Shown piece by piece: positions 10,695-18,041 of a stretch of 29,710 bases of DNA (positions are counted from its first letter, which is position 1; each line of letters begins with the position of its first letter). Source of the DNA: a virus; IMG/VR virus record IMGVR_UViG_3300027741_000200, positions 1 through 29,710 of that record; one strand, 5' to 3'. Both the position numbers and the translations under genes were made by a program. The notes beneath the pieces are model-generated. The model had not been told where the DNA came from and did not search any database. It saw nothing but the letters and a program-made list of their open reading frames with translations.

Positions 10695-11070
10695 GAGAAA
10701 GCGCTAAACCCCCACCCCATTTTTTCTGTGTTTTTTATTTTTTATATAGATCCCTAGCCTGTGTTTCTAGGTTTGAGTTCGCCTATGGGCTACCCCATTT
10801 TTGAAAAAATTACTTCGCTCTAAAACTCAAAAGAGAGAGGAGGGGGCTATCTTCAATCTCCACATTATTTTAATATGTTACTTATTTATACCTAATTTAA
10901 ATACAATAAATAGCTTATACTTTATCTTATCTTTATTTATACTCCTATATATACCCCTACCCCTTTTTCTAAATCTATAAAAAATCAATACAAATGAATA
11001 TACTTAGAAGTAAAAAAATCCGCGGGGCTATTTTTGTTATAAAGTGTTTTTTATATACAACCAAAACAAA
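10695..11070. other. Gene-free region between accessory and virion genes
   Basis: A 376-base gap with no credible frame. It holds three C-tract/T-tract motifs: ACCCCCACCCCATTTTTT (10708-10725), TACCCCATTTTT (10791-10802) and TACCCCTACCCCTTTTT (10952-10968). There is also a CCTAG/CTAGG hairpin near 10753-10771 and a purine-rich GAGAGAGGAGGGGG. It receives transcription from the minus-strand gene at 11071. It might hold an origin, terminators or a regulatory site; nothing specific can be shown. Confidence 0.5.
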
Positions 11071-11907
11071 CTATGGGAGAAGCTGCCAATATATTGTACC
11101 ATTTGCAGTACCATCTAAATAACCACCATATGGTCCATAACCTGCAGGTGCATAAGCTAAACATATCCAATTAAATCCACCTAAAGTTACTATATCTCCA
11201 ATATTATAAATATTTCCACCCTTCCAAGATGGCAAAAGTTTAGTAGATACAAAAGGTGATGGCCACTCAGCTTGCCAAGGAAAAGGTGCAACCGTTAAAG
11301 ATGTTACGATTGCATCTCCAACATTTCTATAAACCCAAAGACTCGAAGAGTTTGTCCTATCTAAAGTTTCATCTCCAGGATTACCACCCACATAATAAGT
11401 ATAAAGATTTTCGTTATCACGAGTTAAGATTCTAGGACCAGCGTACCAACCTTCCATAAGAACTTCTGCTTCTGAGTTATAGCAAGTAAGAGCAGGATTT
11501 ACAGTTATATTATATTCTGTTCCATTTGGACTAAAAGGTGGATGACCTCCACCAAAATCTCCTAATGAATAACTTAAACCCCAAATTGGTTTATAAGGAG
11601 GAGCATTTTCATTATTCGTGCCTGGAAAATCTAATATTATTTCTAAAACTGGAAGAGCAGGATTTGTTGGGGAGAATGTCCATGATCTTTTCCCAGCGCC
11701 AAGGTTTATAACATAATTTATAATAACGTTCACAGAAGGTTCTTGCACAAACGCAACAGCATTACCATAAGTAGCATAATCAAAATATCCATAGTTTATA
11801 GAGTAATTGCTTGCTTCTTGAAAAATAATAGATTTTAATCCTTCATAAAATATAGGACTACCTTGCACAGTTCTGTTAATAAATGTATGTTTTTTACCAG
11901 ACGGCAT
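11071..11907 (-). CDS. Putative virion adhesin with C-terminal carbohydrate-binding-like module
   Basis: 278 residues, rich in Gly, Pro, Tyr and Asn like tail adhesins. The C-terminal ~55 residues contain WKGGNIYNIGDIVTLGGFNW and then a GPYGGYLDGT..YWQL end. This is the pattern of small chitin/carbohydrate-binding modules (CBM5/12-like: W-x-Y-x-GD-V-x-G-x-W-x-C). The rest is unrecognised. It is transcribed divergently from the gene at 11950, with a GTGTAAT late-type box 8 bases before the ATG. A role in binding host surface sugars is inference. Confidence 0.68.
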   Translation of the reverse strand: MPSGKKHTFINRTVQGSPIFYEGLKSIIFQEASNYSINYGYFDYATYGNAVAFVQEPSVNVIINYVINLGAGKRSWTFSPTNPALPVLEIILDFPGTNNENAPPYKPIWGLSYSLGDFGGGHPPFSPNGTEYNITVNPALTCYNSEAEVLMEGWYAGPRILTRDNENLYTYYVGGNPGDETLDRTNSSSLWVYRNVGDAIVTSLTVAPFPWQAEWPSPFVSTKLLPSWKGGNIYNIGDIVTLGGFNWICLAYAPAGYGPYGGYLDGTANGTIYWQLLP

Positions 11908-11915
11908 ATATGCAA

Positions 11916-11922
11916 ATTACAC
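11916..11922 (-). promoter_or_regulatory. Late-type promoter box, minus strand
   Basis: GTGTAAT on the minus strand, 8 bases before the ATG at 11907. Together with 11934-11940 it forms the inverted pair ATTACAC-N11-GTGTAAT serving two divergent genes. Confidence 0.7.
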
Positions 11923-11933
11923 CATATTAACTA

Positions 11934-11940
11934 GTGTAAT
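11934..11940 (+). promoter_or_regulatory. Late-type promoter box, plus strand
   Basis: GTGTAAT, 9 bases before the ATG at 11950. No TTGACA-like element lies at the expected -35 distance. Confidence 0.7.
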
Positions 11941-11949
11941 CTACATTAT

Positions 11950-12183
11950 ATGAAACACAATATCAAATTATTAGCTTTAACAATATTATTAGGATCTTTA
12001 TATTACCTTATTAGTCAGACCAATATCTTAAAATCAAACAAAAACAAACCAAATGAGCCAATCCAAAATAATATACAATACATTGATAATAATTTACCAA
12101 AAATTACCACGGCCAAACCTTTATATTCTGTGCGCGAGCCCAATTTTTTAGGATTAGGTGGCAATTATAAATCAAAAAATTGA
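11950..12183 (+). CDS. Small membrane-anchored protein (77 aa)
   Basis: 77 residues: a basic start, a hydrophobic segment at residues 6-22 (KLLALTILLGSLYYLI) and a polar, Asn/Lys-rich tail. This is an N-terminal signal anchor with the rest probably outside the membrane. No family is recognised. It is the first gene after a late-type box; the next gene starts 4 bases after its stop, so they likely act together at the membrane. Confidence 0.65.
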   Translation: MKHNIKLLALTILLGSLYYLISQTNILKSNKNKPNEPIQNNIQYIDNNLPKITTAKPLYSVREPNFLGLGGNYKSKN

Positions 12184-12187
12184 ACTT

Positions 12188-13171
12188 ATGTTTAAATACT
12201 TATTAGGCTTGTCAGCTTTATTATTAGCAGGATGCGGGGCTTTCTTTTCTGTGAAAGGTATAGGTTTACTATTCTCTGGTAGCTTTATAGCATCAATAAT
12301 TATGGCAAGCAGCTTAGAGTTTGGAAAAATAATGGCAACTAGCTTTTTATATCGTTATTGGCAAAAAATTAATAATATTATTAGATCATATCTATTAGCG
12401 GCGATTATTGTATTGATGGCAATTACTAGTTTAGGTATATTTGGATTTTTAAGTCAAGCCTTTTACTCAACTAAAAGCAATATAGATGGTATAGAATCCC
12501 AAGTAGTTTTATTAGAGAATAAAAAACAATCATTAAATACTCAAATAGTTTCAAATAACGAAAGAATTAAGACTTTAACAGACACAAGAAAGAACCAAGA
12601 ATCAAATTTAACAAAAGCTCTAGATCAATCTACCACAACTACAATTACAAAATCTGGAGGTTTATTTAGTAGCGATACTCAAGAAAAAATAGTAGATAAA
12701 AAATCAGTAGAATTAAAATCTAAAACTTTAGATAGTATGCAAACTGGCATATCATCATTAGAATCTAATATAGAAAAAATTAATAATATTAATAATACTT
12801 TATTAGCTGAAATTAATGGTATTGACAATTCTATTATTTCTTTAAAACAACAAATCACAAAATCAGATATAGGAACTTATAAATTTATAGCAGAAGCTTT
12901 TAACGTAAAAATAGAAACAGTAGTTAAATGGTTTATACTTATAATTGTTTGTGTTTTTGATCCATTAGCGGTTTCACTTTTATTAGCTTATAACATAACA
13001 TCTAATAAAAAAGAAGATATAGAAATAAAACCAAAAATACAAGAAAAAGAAAATTTAGATATACAAACTTCTGCAGGTCAAGAGATAAAAACAGAAGAAA
13101 AGGATGAATCTAAAGAGCATATAATAGAAAAAATTTATAAGAATTTTAATTATTGCAACAGAAGAGGCTAG
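12188..13171 (+). CDS. Membrane protein with long coiled coil (DUF4407-like layout)
   Basis: 327 residues from the ATG at 12188; a GTG at 12158 would overlap the upstream gene. Hydrophobic segments lie at about 3-23, 28-45 and 65-88. A long polar, heptad-rich helix follows (about 95-225, with ENKKQSLNTQIVSNNERIKTL and similar), then a last membrane segment near 243-265 (WFILIIVCVFDPLAVSLLLAY) and a charged tail. This TM - coiled coil - TM layout with a DPLAV motif resembles DUF4407-type proteins and membrane proteins of large marine phages, by recall only. A sensor or structural role at the host membrane is inference. Confidence 0.68.
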   Translation: MFKYLLGLSALLLAGCGAFFSVKGIGLLFSGSFIASIIMASSLEFGKIMATSFLYRYWQKINNIIRSYLLAAIIVLMAITSLGIFGFLSQAFYSTKSNIDGIESQVVLLENKKQSLNTQIVSNNERIKTLTDTRKNQESNLTKALDQSTTTTITKSGGLFSSDTQEKIVDKKSVELKSKTLDSMQTGISSLESNIEKINNINNTLLAEINGIDNSIISLKQQITKSDIGTYKFIAEAFNVKIETVVKWFILIIVCVFDPLAVSLLLAYNITSNKKEDIEIKPKIQEKENLDIQTSAGQEIKTEEKDESKEHIIEKIYKNFNYCNRRG

Positions 13172-13172
13172 G

Positions 13173-13179
13173 GTGTAAT
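13173..13179 (+). promoter_or_regulatory. Late-type promoter box
   Basis: GTGTAAT, 7 bases before the ATG at 13187. Confidence 0.65.
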
Positions 13180-13186
13180 TAATTAT

Positions 13187-13240
13187 ATGCGCACATTCAA
13201 TGGACTTCAAATTTTTACTGATCAGTTGAAGGATCATTAG
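13187..13240 (+). pseudogene. Truncated tail-fibre N-terminal module (17 aa)
   Basis: ATG plus 16 codons reading MRTFNGLQIFTDQLKDH, then TAG. The first 11 residues are identical to the starts of the genes at 13255 and 15626, but the bases differ mainly at third positions, so it is an old copy. It has its own late-type box, and its stop codon contributes the first base of the box of the next gene. It is either a remnant left by recombination or a translated leader peptide. Confidence 0.6.
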
Positions 13241-13246
13241 TGTAAT
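13240..13246 (+). promoter_or_regulatory. Late-type promoter box
   Basis: GTGTAAT, 8 bases before the ATG at 13255; overlaps the stop of the 17-codon frame. Confidence 0.7.
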
Positions 13247-13254
13247 CATTTAAA

Positions 13255-13318
13255 ATGCGTACATTTAATGGATTACAAATTTTTACACAGCAACTGACTA
13301 ATTCTGGTCAATTAGATT
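13255..13318 (+). repeat. 64-base direct repeat, copy A (tail-fibre N-terminus)
   Basis: Matches 15626-15689 at 63 of 64 positions; similarity ends abruptly afterwards. It encodes MRTFNGLQIFTQQLTNxGQLD. Confidence 0.9.
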
Positions 13319-13542
13319 CTCGATATGTAACTTTAAATACAGATCAAACTATAACTGGACAAAAAACTCTAAAAAATAATTTAATTTTTAATCCAAATTA
13401 TGTACCTTCTACGCCTAATTCTCCAGGATATAGTGGACAAATAGCTTTTAATAGAGATTATATTTTTATTTGTGTTAGTGGAAATGGAATGAATGGAGAT
13501 TGGAGAGCAACTTCAATTGCAACAAATTGGGTTTTAAATTAA
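13255..13542 (+). CDS. Short tail-fibre-type protein (95 aa)
   Basis: 95 residues. The N-terminal MRTFNGLQIFTQQLTNSGQLDSRYV module is followed by TLNTDQTITGQKTL, a stretch typical of phage tail-fibre shafts. The end (GYSGQIAFNRDYIFICV...GDWRATSIATNW) resembles GQKGTITFDKNYVYYCY...WSRARLAGW in the protein at 16065. Both look like caps of fibre subunits. It is followed after 1 base by the gene at 13544, so one transcript is likely. Confidence 0.72.
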   Translation: MRTFNGLQIFTQQLTNSGQLDSRYVTLNTDQTITGQKTLKNNLIFNPNYVPSTPNSPGYSGQIAFNRDYIFICVSGNGMNGDWRATSIATNWVLN

Positions 13543-13543
13543 T

Positions 13544-15268
13544 ATGCCAACAAATAATATATACAATCAAGTTTTAAGTCTCCAATCAATTCCTAATGTA
13601 GGCTTTAGTTATATTAATGCTAATCAAGGAATTACAATATCTAGCGGTCAACAATTTTTTATTGATAATGTTTATACTGGTTTTTTTCCACCAGTACCAG
13701 CAGGTTCTACAGATAAAAATAAATATAGAAAACAAAAATGGTTAAGTATTGGTTTAGAAGGAAATTCTTTTAGAAGATATATAAATGAAAATACCGGTTT
13801 ACAAGGTATTCCTTCTGGGCTAGAACCTGGAAATTTTGTTTATTTCACTATCGAACCAAAAAGTAGTCTTTTGGAGTCTGGATTAAATACAGATTCAAAT
13901 AATGCAAGATACATATCATCTCTGAGAGCAAAACCTTATATGGTTATTGAAAATGATGGAAATAGACCAAACAGTTACGAAAAAACGCCATCAAATCTTT
14001 TCACTGGAGTTTCTGGAAATAATAATTTTGTAGTATTTAATCCTCAAAGTAGATACAAAAATTTAGCATTGCAGTCAGTAAGATTTCATCCAGTCATTGG
14101 CAATGGCCATACTGAATATAATTTATGGAGTGGTGTACCAATAACTGTACAACCAAAAAATCACCACTTAGAAACATTTATTAAACTTAATATAAAAAGT
14201 GGAGCAAATATAAATTATGGAAATAGTACAAAAAATTTATCTTTTGCAGGACAATTTCAACAAATTGCTAGTGGAGATGTATTAATAGTAAGCGGATCTT
14301 CCTATTCAGAAGCAAATGGAATGTATGTATATAAAAGTAGCAATAATTATATTAATGAAAATAATTATAGAATATATAATAGTGGAAATACCAATAGATG
14401 GGTTTTAGCTCAACCAAAAAATACAGGAGTTAGTTATACAATATCTCCAGATTCAATTAATTTTAATAGTATATACAAAACAACATCAGTAACATCATAT
14501 GCATATACTCATAAAATTTATGCAAATCCAAAACGTCAAGACATAAATCCTTATTATGCATATAATTATTTTAACTGGACAGGAGTGACTGACAATTCTT
14601 CTATAAGAGTCAGTCAAGGTTGCACAGATGCTTCTATATATCCTTATTACTCTTCCATAGGCTTATTGTATTCTAATAATAGCTCATGGAATGGTTTTAA
14701 TACTACCACAAATAAACCCACTGGAGCATATATTACTAGTAAAAATTCAATTTCATCATTACCAATTTCAAAAATTAATCAATATTCTAAATTTACAATA
14801 AATAGTTATAATTGGTCTCCAATTGCGAATGGAGTTAATCCAAATATAAAATTATACTATCCATATATTATATTTGATAATCAAGGATTAGATGTTTTTC
14901 CATATACATACTCTACTACAATGCCAAACGAATTAATAATCAAAGAAAAAGTTAATTTTAAAAGACCATTATCTCCAAACCTTCATCAAGGTAAAAAAGT
15001 TAATATGAAATTTAACTATGAAAATGATACTAGGACCGTTCAAGAGCAATTAGTAATTAGAAATTTCTATCCAGTATTAGAAAAAATTTATAGTGGATAT
15101 AGTAAGAATATAGAATTTTATGACGAAAGAGATAACGGCGCATATGATTCAAATCCATTTTATGTATTATCTGGAAAAGATTATAGTTTTGAACAAAATG
15201 AATTATTCATATATAAATCTAGACCAGATTTCAATAGTCCAACAAATCAAAGTGTAATAAAATGGTAA
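13544..15268 (+). CDS. Large tail/fibre-associated protein (574 aa)
   Basis: 574 residues, rich in Asn, Ser, Tyr and Gly, no membrane segment, almost no Cys; the composition of an extended beta-structured virion protein. Residues 1-80 (ISSGQQFFIDNVYTGFFPPVP...) are followed by many Tyr/Asn-rich repeat-like strands. No named family is recognised. It sits inside the fibre cluster and ends beside the inverted-repeat element at 15282. Codon use is strongly AT-biased. A fibre or baseplate role is inferred from position and composition. Confidence 0.65.
   Translation: MPTNNIYNQVLSLQSIPNVGFSYINANQGITISSGQQFFIDNVYTGFFPPVPAGSTDKNKYRKQKWLSIGLEGNSFRRYINENTGLQGIPSGLEPGNFVYFTIEPKSSLLESGLNTDSNNARYISSLRAKPYMVIENDGNRPNSYEKTPSNLFTGVSGNNNFVVFNPQSRYKNLALQSVRFHPVIGNGHTEYNLWSGVPITVQPKNHHLETFIKLNIKSGANINYGNSTKNLSFAGQFQQIASGDVLIVSGSSYSEANGMYVYKSSNNYINENNYRIYNSGNTNRWVLAQPKNTGVSYTISPDSINFNSIYKTTSVTSYAYTHKIYANPKRQDINPYYAYNYFNWTGVTDNSSIRVSQGCTDASIYPYYSSIGLLYSNNSSWNGFNTTTNKPTGAYITSKNSISSLPISKINQYSKFTINSYNWSPIANGVNPNIKLYYPYIIFDNQGLDVFPYTYSTTMPNELIIKEKVNFKRPLSPNLHQGKKVNMKFNYENDTRTVQEQLVIRNFYPVLEKIYSGYSKNIEFYDERDNGAYDSNPFYVLSGKDYSFEQNELFIYKSRPDFNSPTNQSVIKW
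15252..15258 (+). promoter_or_regulatory. Late-type box inside gene end, upstream of the inverted-repeat element
   Basis: GTGTAAT in the last codons of the 13544 gene. Predicted start would be near 15265, about 17 bases before the inverted repeat at 15282. It could drive a structured transcript or simply be coding sequence. Confidence 0.4.
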
Positions 15269-15281
15269 ATCAATTATACAG

Positions 15282-15432
15282 CTCTAGTAACGTGACAACT
15301 TGTTGGTCGCTCTCGGGTGGCCTTAAGAAAGTCAAGAGAATATTGGGGTTTATCGTAAAAAGTAAACCGCATTTTTTTCATGTGATTACTCTGGATGTGT
15401 GCGAACACAAAGAGGGGGTCACGTTACCAGAG
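15282..15432 (+). other. Foreign-looking 151-bp element closed by a 15-position inverted repeat
   Basis: GTAACGTGAC (15287-15296) pairs perfectly with GTCACGTTAC (15418-15427); CTCT/AGAG extends this past one mismatch. Inside are GGTTTA/TAAACC (15347-15352 with 15363-15368) and TGTGT-GCGA-ACACA (15396-15409, GNRA loop). G+C is about 44%, against under 30% in the flanking genes. A 59-codon frame (15262-15441) runs across it but uses codons unlike the neighbours and would overlap the preceding gene; it may be chance. A structured RNA or a small mobile element with terminal inverted repeats are both possible. Confidence 0.65.
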
Positions 15433-15445
15433 GGACTATAAAATT

Positions 15446-15616
15446 ATGAACACTAAAATAGATTTAAAATACATAAACTTGGATGGTAAACTTATAAAAG
15501 TTGAAGAATCTAACTTAAATTTTGATAATAAAAAAATAGCCGTTTTTGAAAGCGGAATTTACATTAACCCAAGCAATTCTAATTTTTCGTTAAATATAAC
15601 TGGTGTATTGGTGTAA
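15446..15616 (+). CDS. Short fibre-type C-terminal module (56 aa)
   Basis: 56 residues from the ATG at 15446; an in-frame ATG at 15395 lies inside the inverted-repeat element and is rejected. The C-terminus NFSLNITGVLV matches NIALNITGLLV, the end of the protein at 17103. This suggests a stand-alone version of, or a remnant of, a fibre C-terminal domain. Its stop overlaps the late-type box of the next gene, the same arrangement as at 18027. Confidence 0.55.
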   Translation: MNTKIDLKYINLDGKLIKVEESNLNFDNKKIAVFESGIYINPSNSNFSLNITGVLV

Positions 15617-15618
15617 AT
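15611..15618 (+). promoter_or_regulatory. Late-type promoter box (variant)
   Basis: GTGTAAAT, 7 bases before the ATG at 15626, overlapping the stop of the previous frame. Confidence 0.55.
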
Positions 15619-15625
15619 ATATGGT

Positions 15626-15689
15626 ATGCGTACATTTAATGGATTACAAATTTTTACACAGCAACTGACTAATACTGGTCAATTAGATT
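15626..15689 (+). repeat. 64-base direct repeat, copy B (tail-fibre N-terminus)
   Basis: Matches 13255-13318 with one mismatch; a likely site for homologous recombination that would delete or swap the 2.3 kb between them. Confidence 0.9.
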
Positions 15690-16063
15690 TAAGGTATCCT
15701 CGTATAACTGGAAATGATCAAGGCGCTAATTTAATCTTAGGTGATAATATTCAATCTAATTACAATTTCTATTCAGACACAAATTTTAATGTAACGAATT
15801 ATATAAATATATTTTATTGCACTGGAACAAATGGTTCTTATACAGCGTCCTTACCAGATATAACTGATAAAAAAACAATTATTATAAAAAATTTAAAATC
15901 TACAAATCCATTAATTATTACTGGATACAATACTAATCAAATTTTTGATAATTCAGATTCTACTCTAGCACTTCCTGCCCCAGCTTCAATTGCTTTGGTT
16001 GGTGTAATTAATAATAATTATACTGGATGGGTATGTTTGGAATCTACAGCAGGAATTTCATAA
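15626..16063 (+). CDS. Tail-fibre-type protein (145 aa)
   Basis: 145 residues. It has the MRTFNGLQIFTQQLTNTGQLDLRY module, then beta-rich sequence. The end (TASLPDITDKKTIIIKNL...IALVGVINNNYTGWVCLE) is the kind of domain often found near the end of phage fibres ('LP......G..I.IKN......I'), recalled rather than searched. It is followed after 1 base by the LamG-like gene at 16065. Probably one subunit of a fibre or spike. Confidence 0.7.
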   Translation: MRTFNGLQIFTQQLTNTGQLDLRYPRITGNDQGANLILGDNIQSNYNFYSDTNFNVTNYINIFYCTGTNGSYTASLPDITDKKTIIIKNLKSTNPLIITGYNTNQIFDNSDSTLALPAPASIALVGVINNNYTGWVCLESTAGIS

Positions 16064-16064
16064 T

Positions 16065-17099
16065 ATGGCAACATTAAATACAATATATTATCTAAATTCT
16101 GGAAAACAATTATATGTAAATAATGATACAAATCAATTTGTTATTTCTGGTTATCAACTCAGTCTAGATCCTAATTTAAATGCAAATATTTCATTAGTAA
16201 ATCCTCCAAATTTACCAGATTCATTAGGACAAAAAGGAACAATTACATTTGATAAAAATTATGTTTATTATTGTTACGCAGATAATAATTGGTCAAGAGC
16301 AAGATTAGCTGGATGGACAGTAGATTCTACAGTATCTCCAATTGGTATTACAAATCCAAATAATTGGTGGTATTTTACATTAAATTCAGATCCAGTATTT
16401 GGAAATGATTATTTTAGTAGCAATGGAAATGTTACATTTAACTCAAGTGGAGTAAACACTAGCGGAACAAATAATAATGGATTATTTTGTTATAGAACAT
16501 TAGCTGTTCCTGGTTGGTCAAAAGCCATGATGTACTATGGACAACCAGAAGGTCTTTATCCTAATAGATTTTCTACAAGTTTCGAAACAAAAAGAGTTAA
16601 TTCTAGTGGATTTTTATTAGGTTCAAAATATGGTCAACTTAATTTTCATTTCGAATTTAGTGGAAATTATTTAGTCTTTAATATGCCAAAGAGTGCTGGT
16701 GGTGGTAATCCAGTCACTGGACAATGGCATAAAATTCCATCTATTTCACAATTTAATAATAGTAGCTATTATCAAGTTGTAGCTACGTTTGATCCAAGAA
16801 ATGATTCTCTTGCTAAATTTTACGTTAATGGAGTTTTACAAGGAAGTGCAAATTATCATTATACTACAGTATCTTTATATAATGGTGGATTTTCATTTAA
16901 TACAATTCCTCAAGCACAAGGTTTTGGAATTGGAGGAACTCCTCTTGGAAATATAAACGGTGCTCAACCTAATACTTTAACAGAAAATAATAAAGCAATT
17001 GTTAGAAATTTAGGATTTTGGTATGAATACGTTTTAAATCAAACAGAAATTACCGCTCTATATAATGGAGGCACTTTTAGAAAATATCCATTTGCATAA
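16065..17099 (+). CDS. LamG/concanavalin A-like adhesin (344 aa)
   Basis: 344 residues. Residues 1-85 repeat the fibre-cap pattern (LGQKGTITFDKNYVYYCYADNNWSRARL). Residues 110-340 look like a LamG/ConA-like jelly-roll: GQWHKIPS..., YYQVVATFDPRNDSLAKFYVNGVLQGS (the characteristic 'w.hva.tydg....lYvnG' strand pair) and an end with NLGFWYEYVLNQTEITALYNGG, which is the usual LamG closing motif. Such domains bind carbohydrate or protein ligands on the host surface. It lies within a tightly spaced late operon. Confidence 0.78.
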   Translation: MATLNTIYYLNSGKQLYVNNDTNQFVISGYQLSLDPNLNANISLVNPPNLPDSLGQKGTITFDKNYVYYCYADNNWSRARLAGWTVDSTVSPIGITNPNNWWYFTLNSDPVFGNDYFSSNGNVTFNSSGVNTSGTNNNGLFCYRTLAVPGWSKAMMYYGQPEGLYPNRFSTSFETKRVNSSGFLLGSKYGQLNFHFEFSGNYLVFNMPKSAGGGNPVTGQWHKIPSISQFNNSSYYQVVATFDPRNDSLAKFYVNGVLQGSANYHYTTVSLYNGGFSFNTIPQAQGFGIGGTPLGNINGAQPNTLTENNKAIVRNLGFWYEYVLNQTEITALYNGGTFRKYPFA

Positions 17100-17102
17100 T
17101 AT

Positions 17103-18032
17103 ATGATAACAAATAACGAAAATTTATATGGAGTTTATAATGCAGATGGAACTTTAAGTAGTTTCCGAGAGAATAATTCAAATACAGCTTCAAGAGCAGG
17201 ACAAGCACAAACAATTGGTGGAGGAGAAAATAATACAGTATCTGGAAGTTATTCTACTGTAGTTGGAGGATACAATAATCAAATCATAAATAGTATTTCA
17301 TCCACAATAATTGCAGGACAAAATGGTGTTATTAAAAATCAAAATGGTGCATCATTAATCGCTGATGGAGATAATAGAAATCATTATGCGGATCAATCTA
17401 ACGCATTAACTATAGATTTTGCAAACGGAATATATTTAAAAAATAAATTTAGCCCACCAACTCCAACTGGATACTATGGAGTTTATAATAAAATTGATAC
17501 TTATCCTAATTTAGTTATAGGATCATATCTAGCTGGTCCTCAATATGAAAATATTCCTAGCGCAAAAAATTATTATCCATATACAGGAACATCAATAAAG
17601 ATACAAACTAATAATTGGTTGAAAACTGATGGTTACAGCGCAGAGAGAACAGATTCTATCTCATATATAACATTAGGATCAAATGGAATAAAATTGGCTG
17701 GAGTAAACGCAGGAGTTCAAGGTGACAATTACAATCAGTCAGGCATATACAGTACAGCATCTTTAATTTTAAATCAAGATATAACATTAGAAACAGCCAA
17801 AGACGGAAATTCTATATCTTTAATTTCAGATAATGATATCAGTTTACAAGGATATGGAGTATTTATTGGTAAAGGTACGAATAGATTAAATTTAAGCGAT
17901 GGATTTTATATTGGTTCAACATATATTCCAGGTGGAGCATATATAACTGGCGAAAGAATATTACTTAATAACTTATCTATTATAGAAAGAACAGAAAATA
18001 TAGCTTTAAATATAACAGGACTATTAGTGTAA
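17103..18032 (+). CDS. Fibre/adhesin with YadA-head-like repeats (309 aa)
   Basis: 309 residues. Residues 30-75 contain GQAQTIGGGENNTVSGSYST and VVGGYNNQI, the left-handed beta-roll repeats of trimeric autotransporter (YadA-type) heads, known also in phage fibres. A second stretch (SLIADGDNRNHYADQSNALT) continues the pattern. The C-terminus ALNITGLLV recurs in the 56-aa product at 15446. It probably forms a trimeric receptor-binding tip. The stop TAA forms part of the next gene's GTGTAAT box. Confidence 0.75.
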   Translation: MITNNENLYGVYNADGTLSSFRENNSNTASRAGQAQTIGGGENNTVSGSYSTVVGGYNNQIINSISSTIIAGQNGVIKNQNGASLIADGDNRNHYADQSNALTIDFANGIYLKNKFSPPTPTGYYGVYNKIDTYPNLVIGSYLAGPQYENIPSAKNYYPYTGTSIKIQTNNWLKTDGYSAERTDSISYITLGSNGIKLAGVNAGVQGDNYNQSGIYSTASLILNQDITLETAKDGNSISLISDNDISLQGYGVFIGKGTNRLNLSDGFYIGSTYIPGGAYITGERILLNNLSIIERTENIALNITGLLV

Positions 18033-18033
18033 T
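18027..18033 (+). promoter_or_regulatory. Late-type promoter box
   Basis: GTGTAAT, 8 bases before the ATG at 18042; overlaps the stop codon of the fibre gene. Confidence 0.68.
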
Positions 18034-18041
18034 AATATTAA

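Noticed and set aside
12158-12187. GTG start for the membrane coiled-coil protein
   Set aside because: It would overlap the upstream gene by 26 bases and add 10 residues before a natural membrane-protein start at the ATG at 12188.
15262-15441. 59-codon frame across the inverted-repeat element as a gene
   Set aside because: It overlaps the preceding gene's end, has codon use unlike its neighbours, no ribosome site, and the strong inverted repeat gives a better explanation. It is kept as an alternative in the element's entry.
15395-15445. Upstream ATG for the 56-aa fibre module
   Set aside because: The added residues are encoded by the right arm of the inverted-repeat element; the ATG at 15446 begins the AT-rich phage-type coding sequence.
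13187-15689. Diversity-generating retroelement at the fibre genes
   Set aside because: The 64-base repeats do not differ at adenine positions in the required way, and no reverse transcriptase is present in the window.
16002-16008. GTGTAAT inside the fibre gene at 15626
   Set aside because: It lies 57 bases before the next gene start and within a coding stretch; treated as a chance match of the late box.
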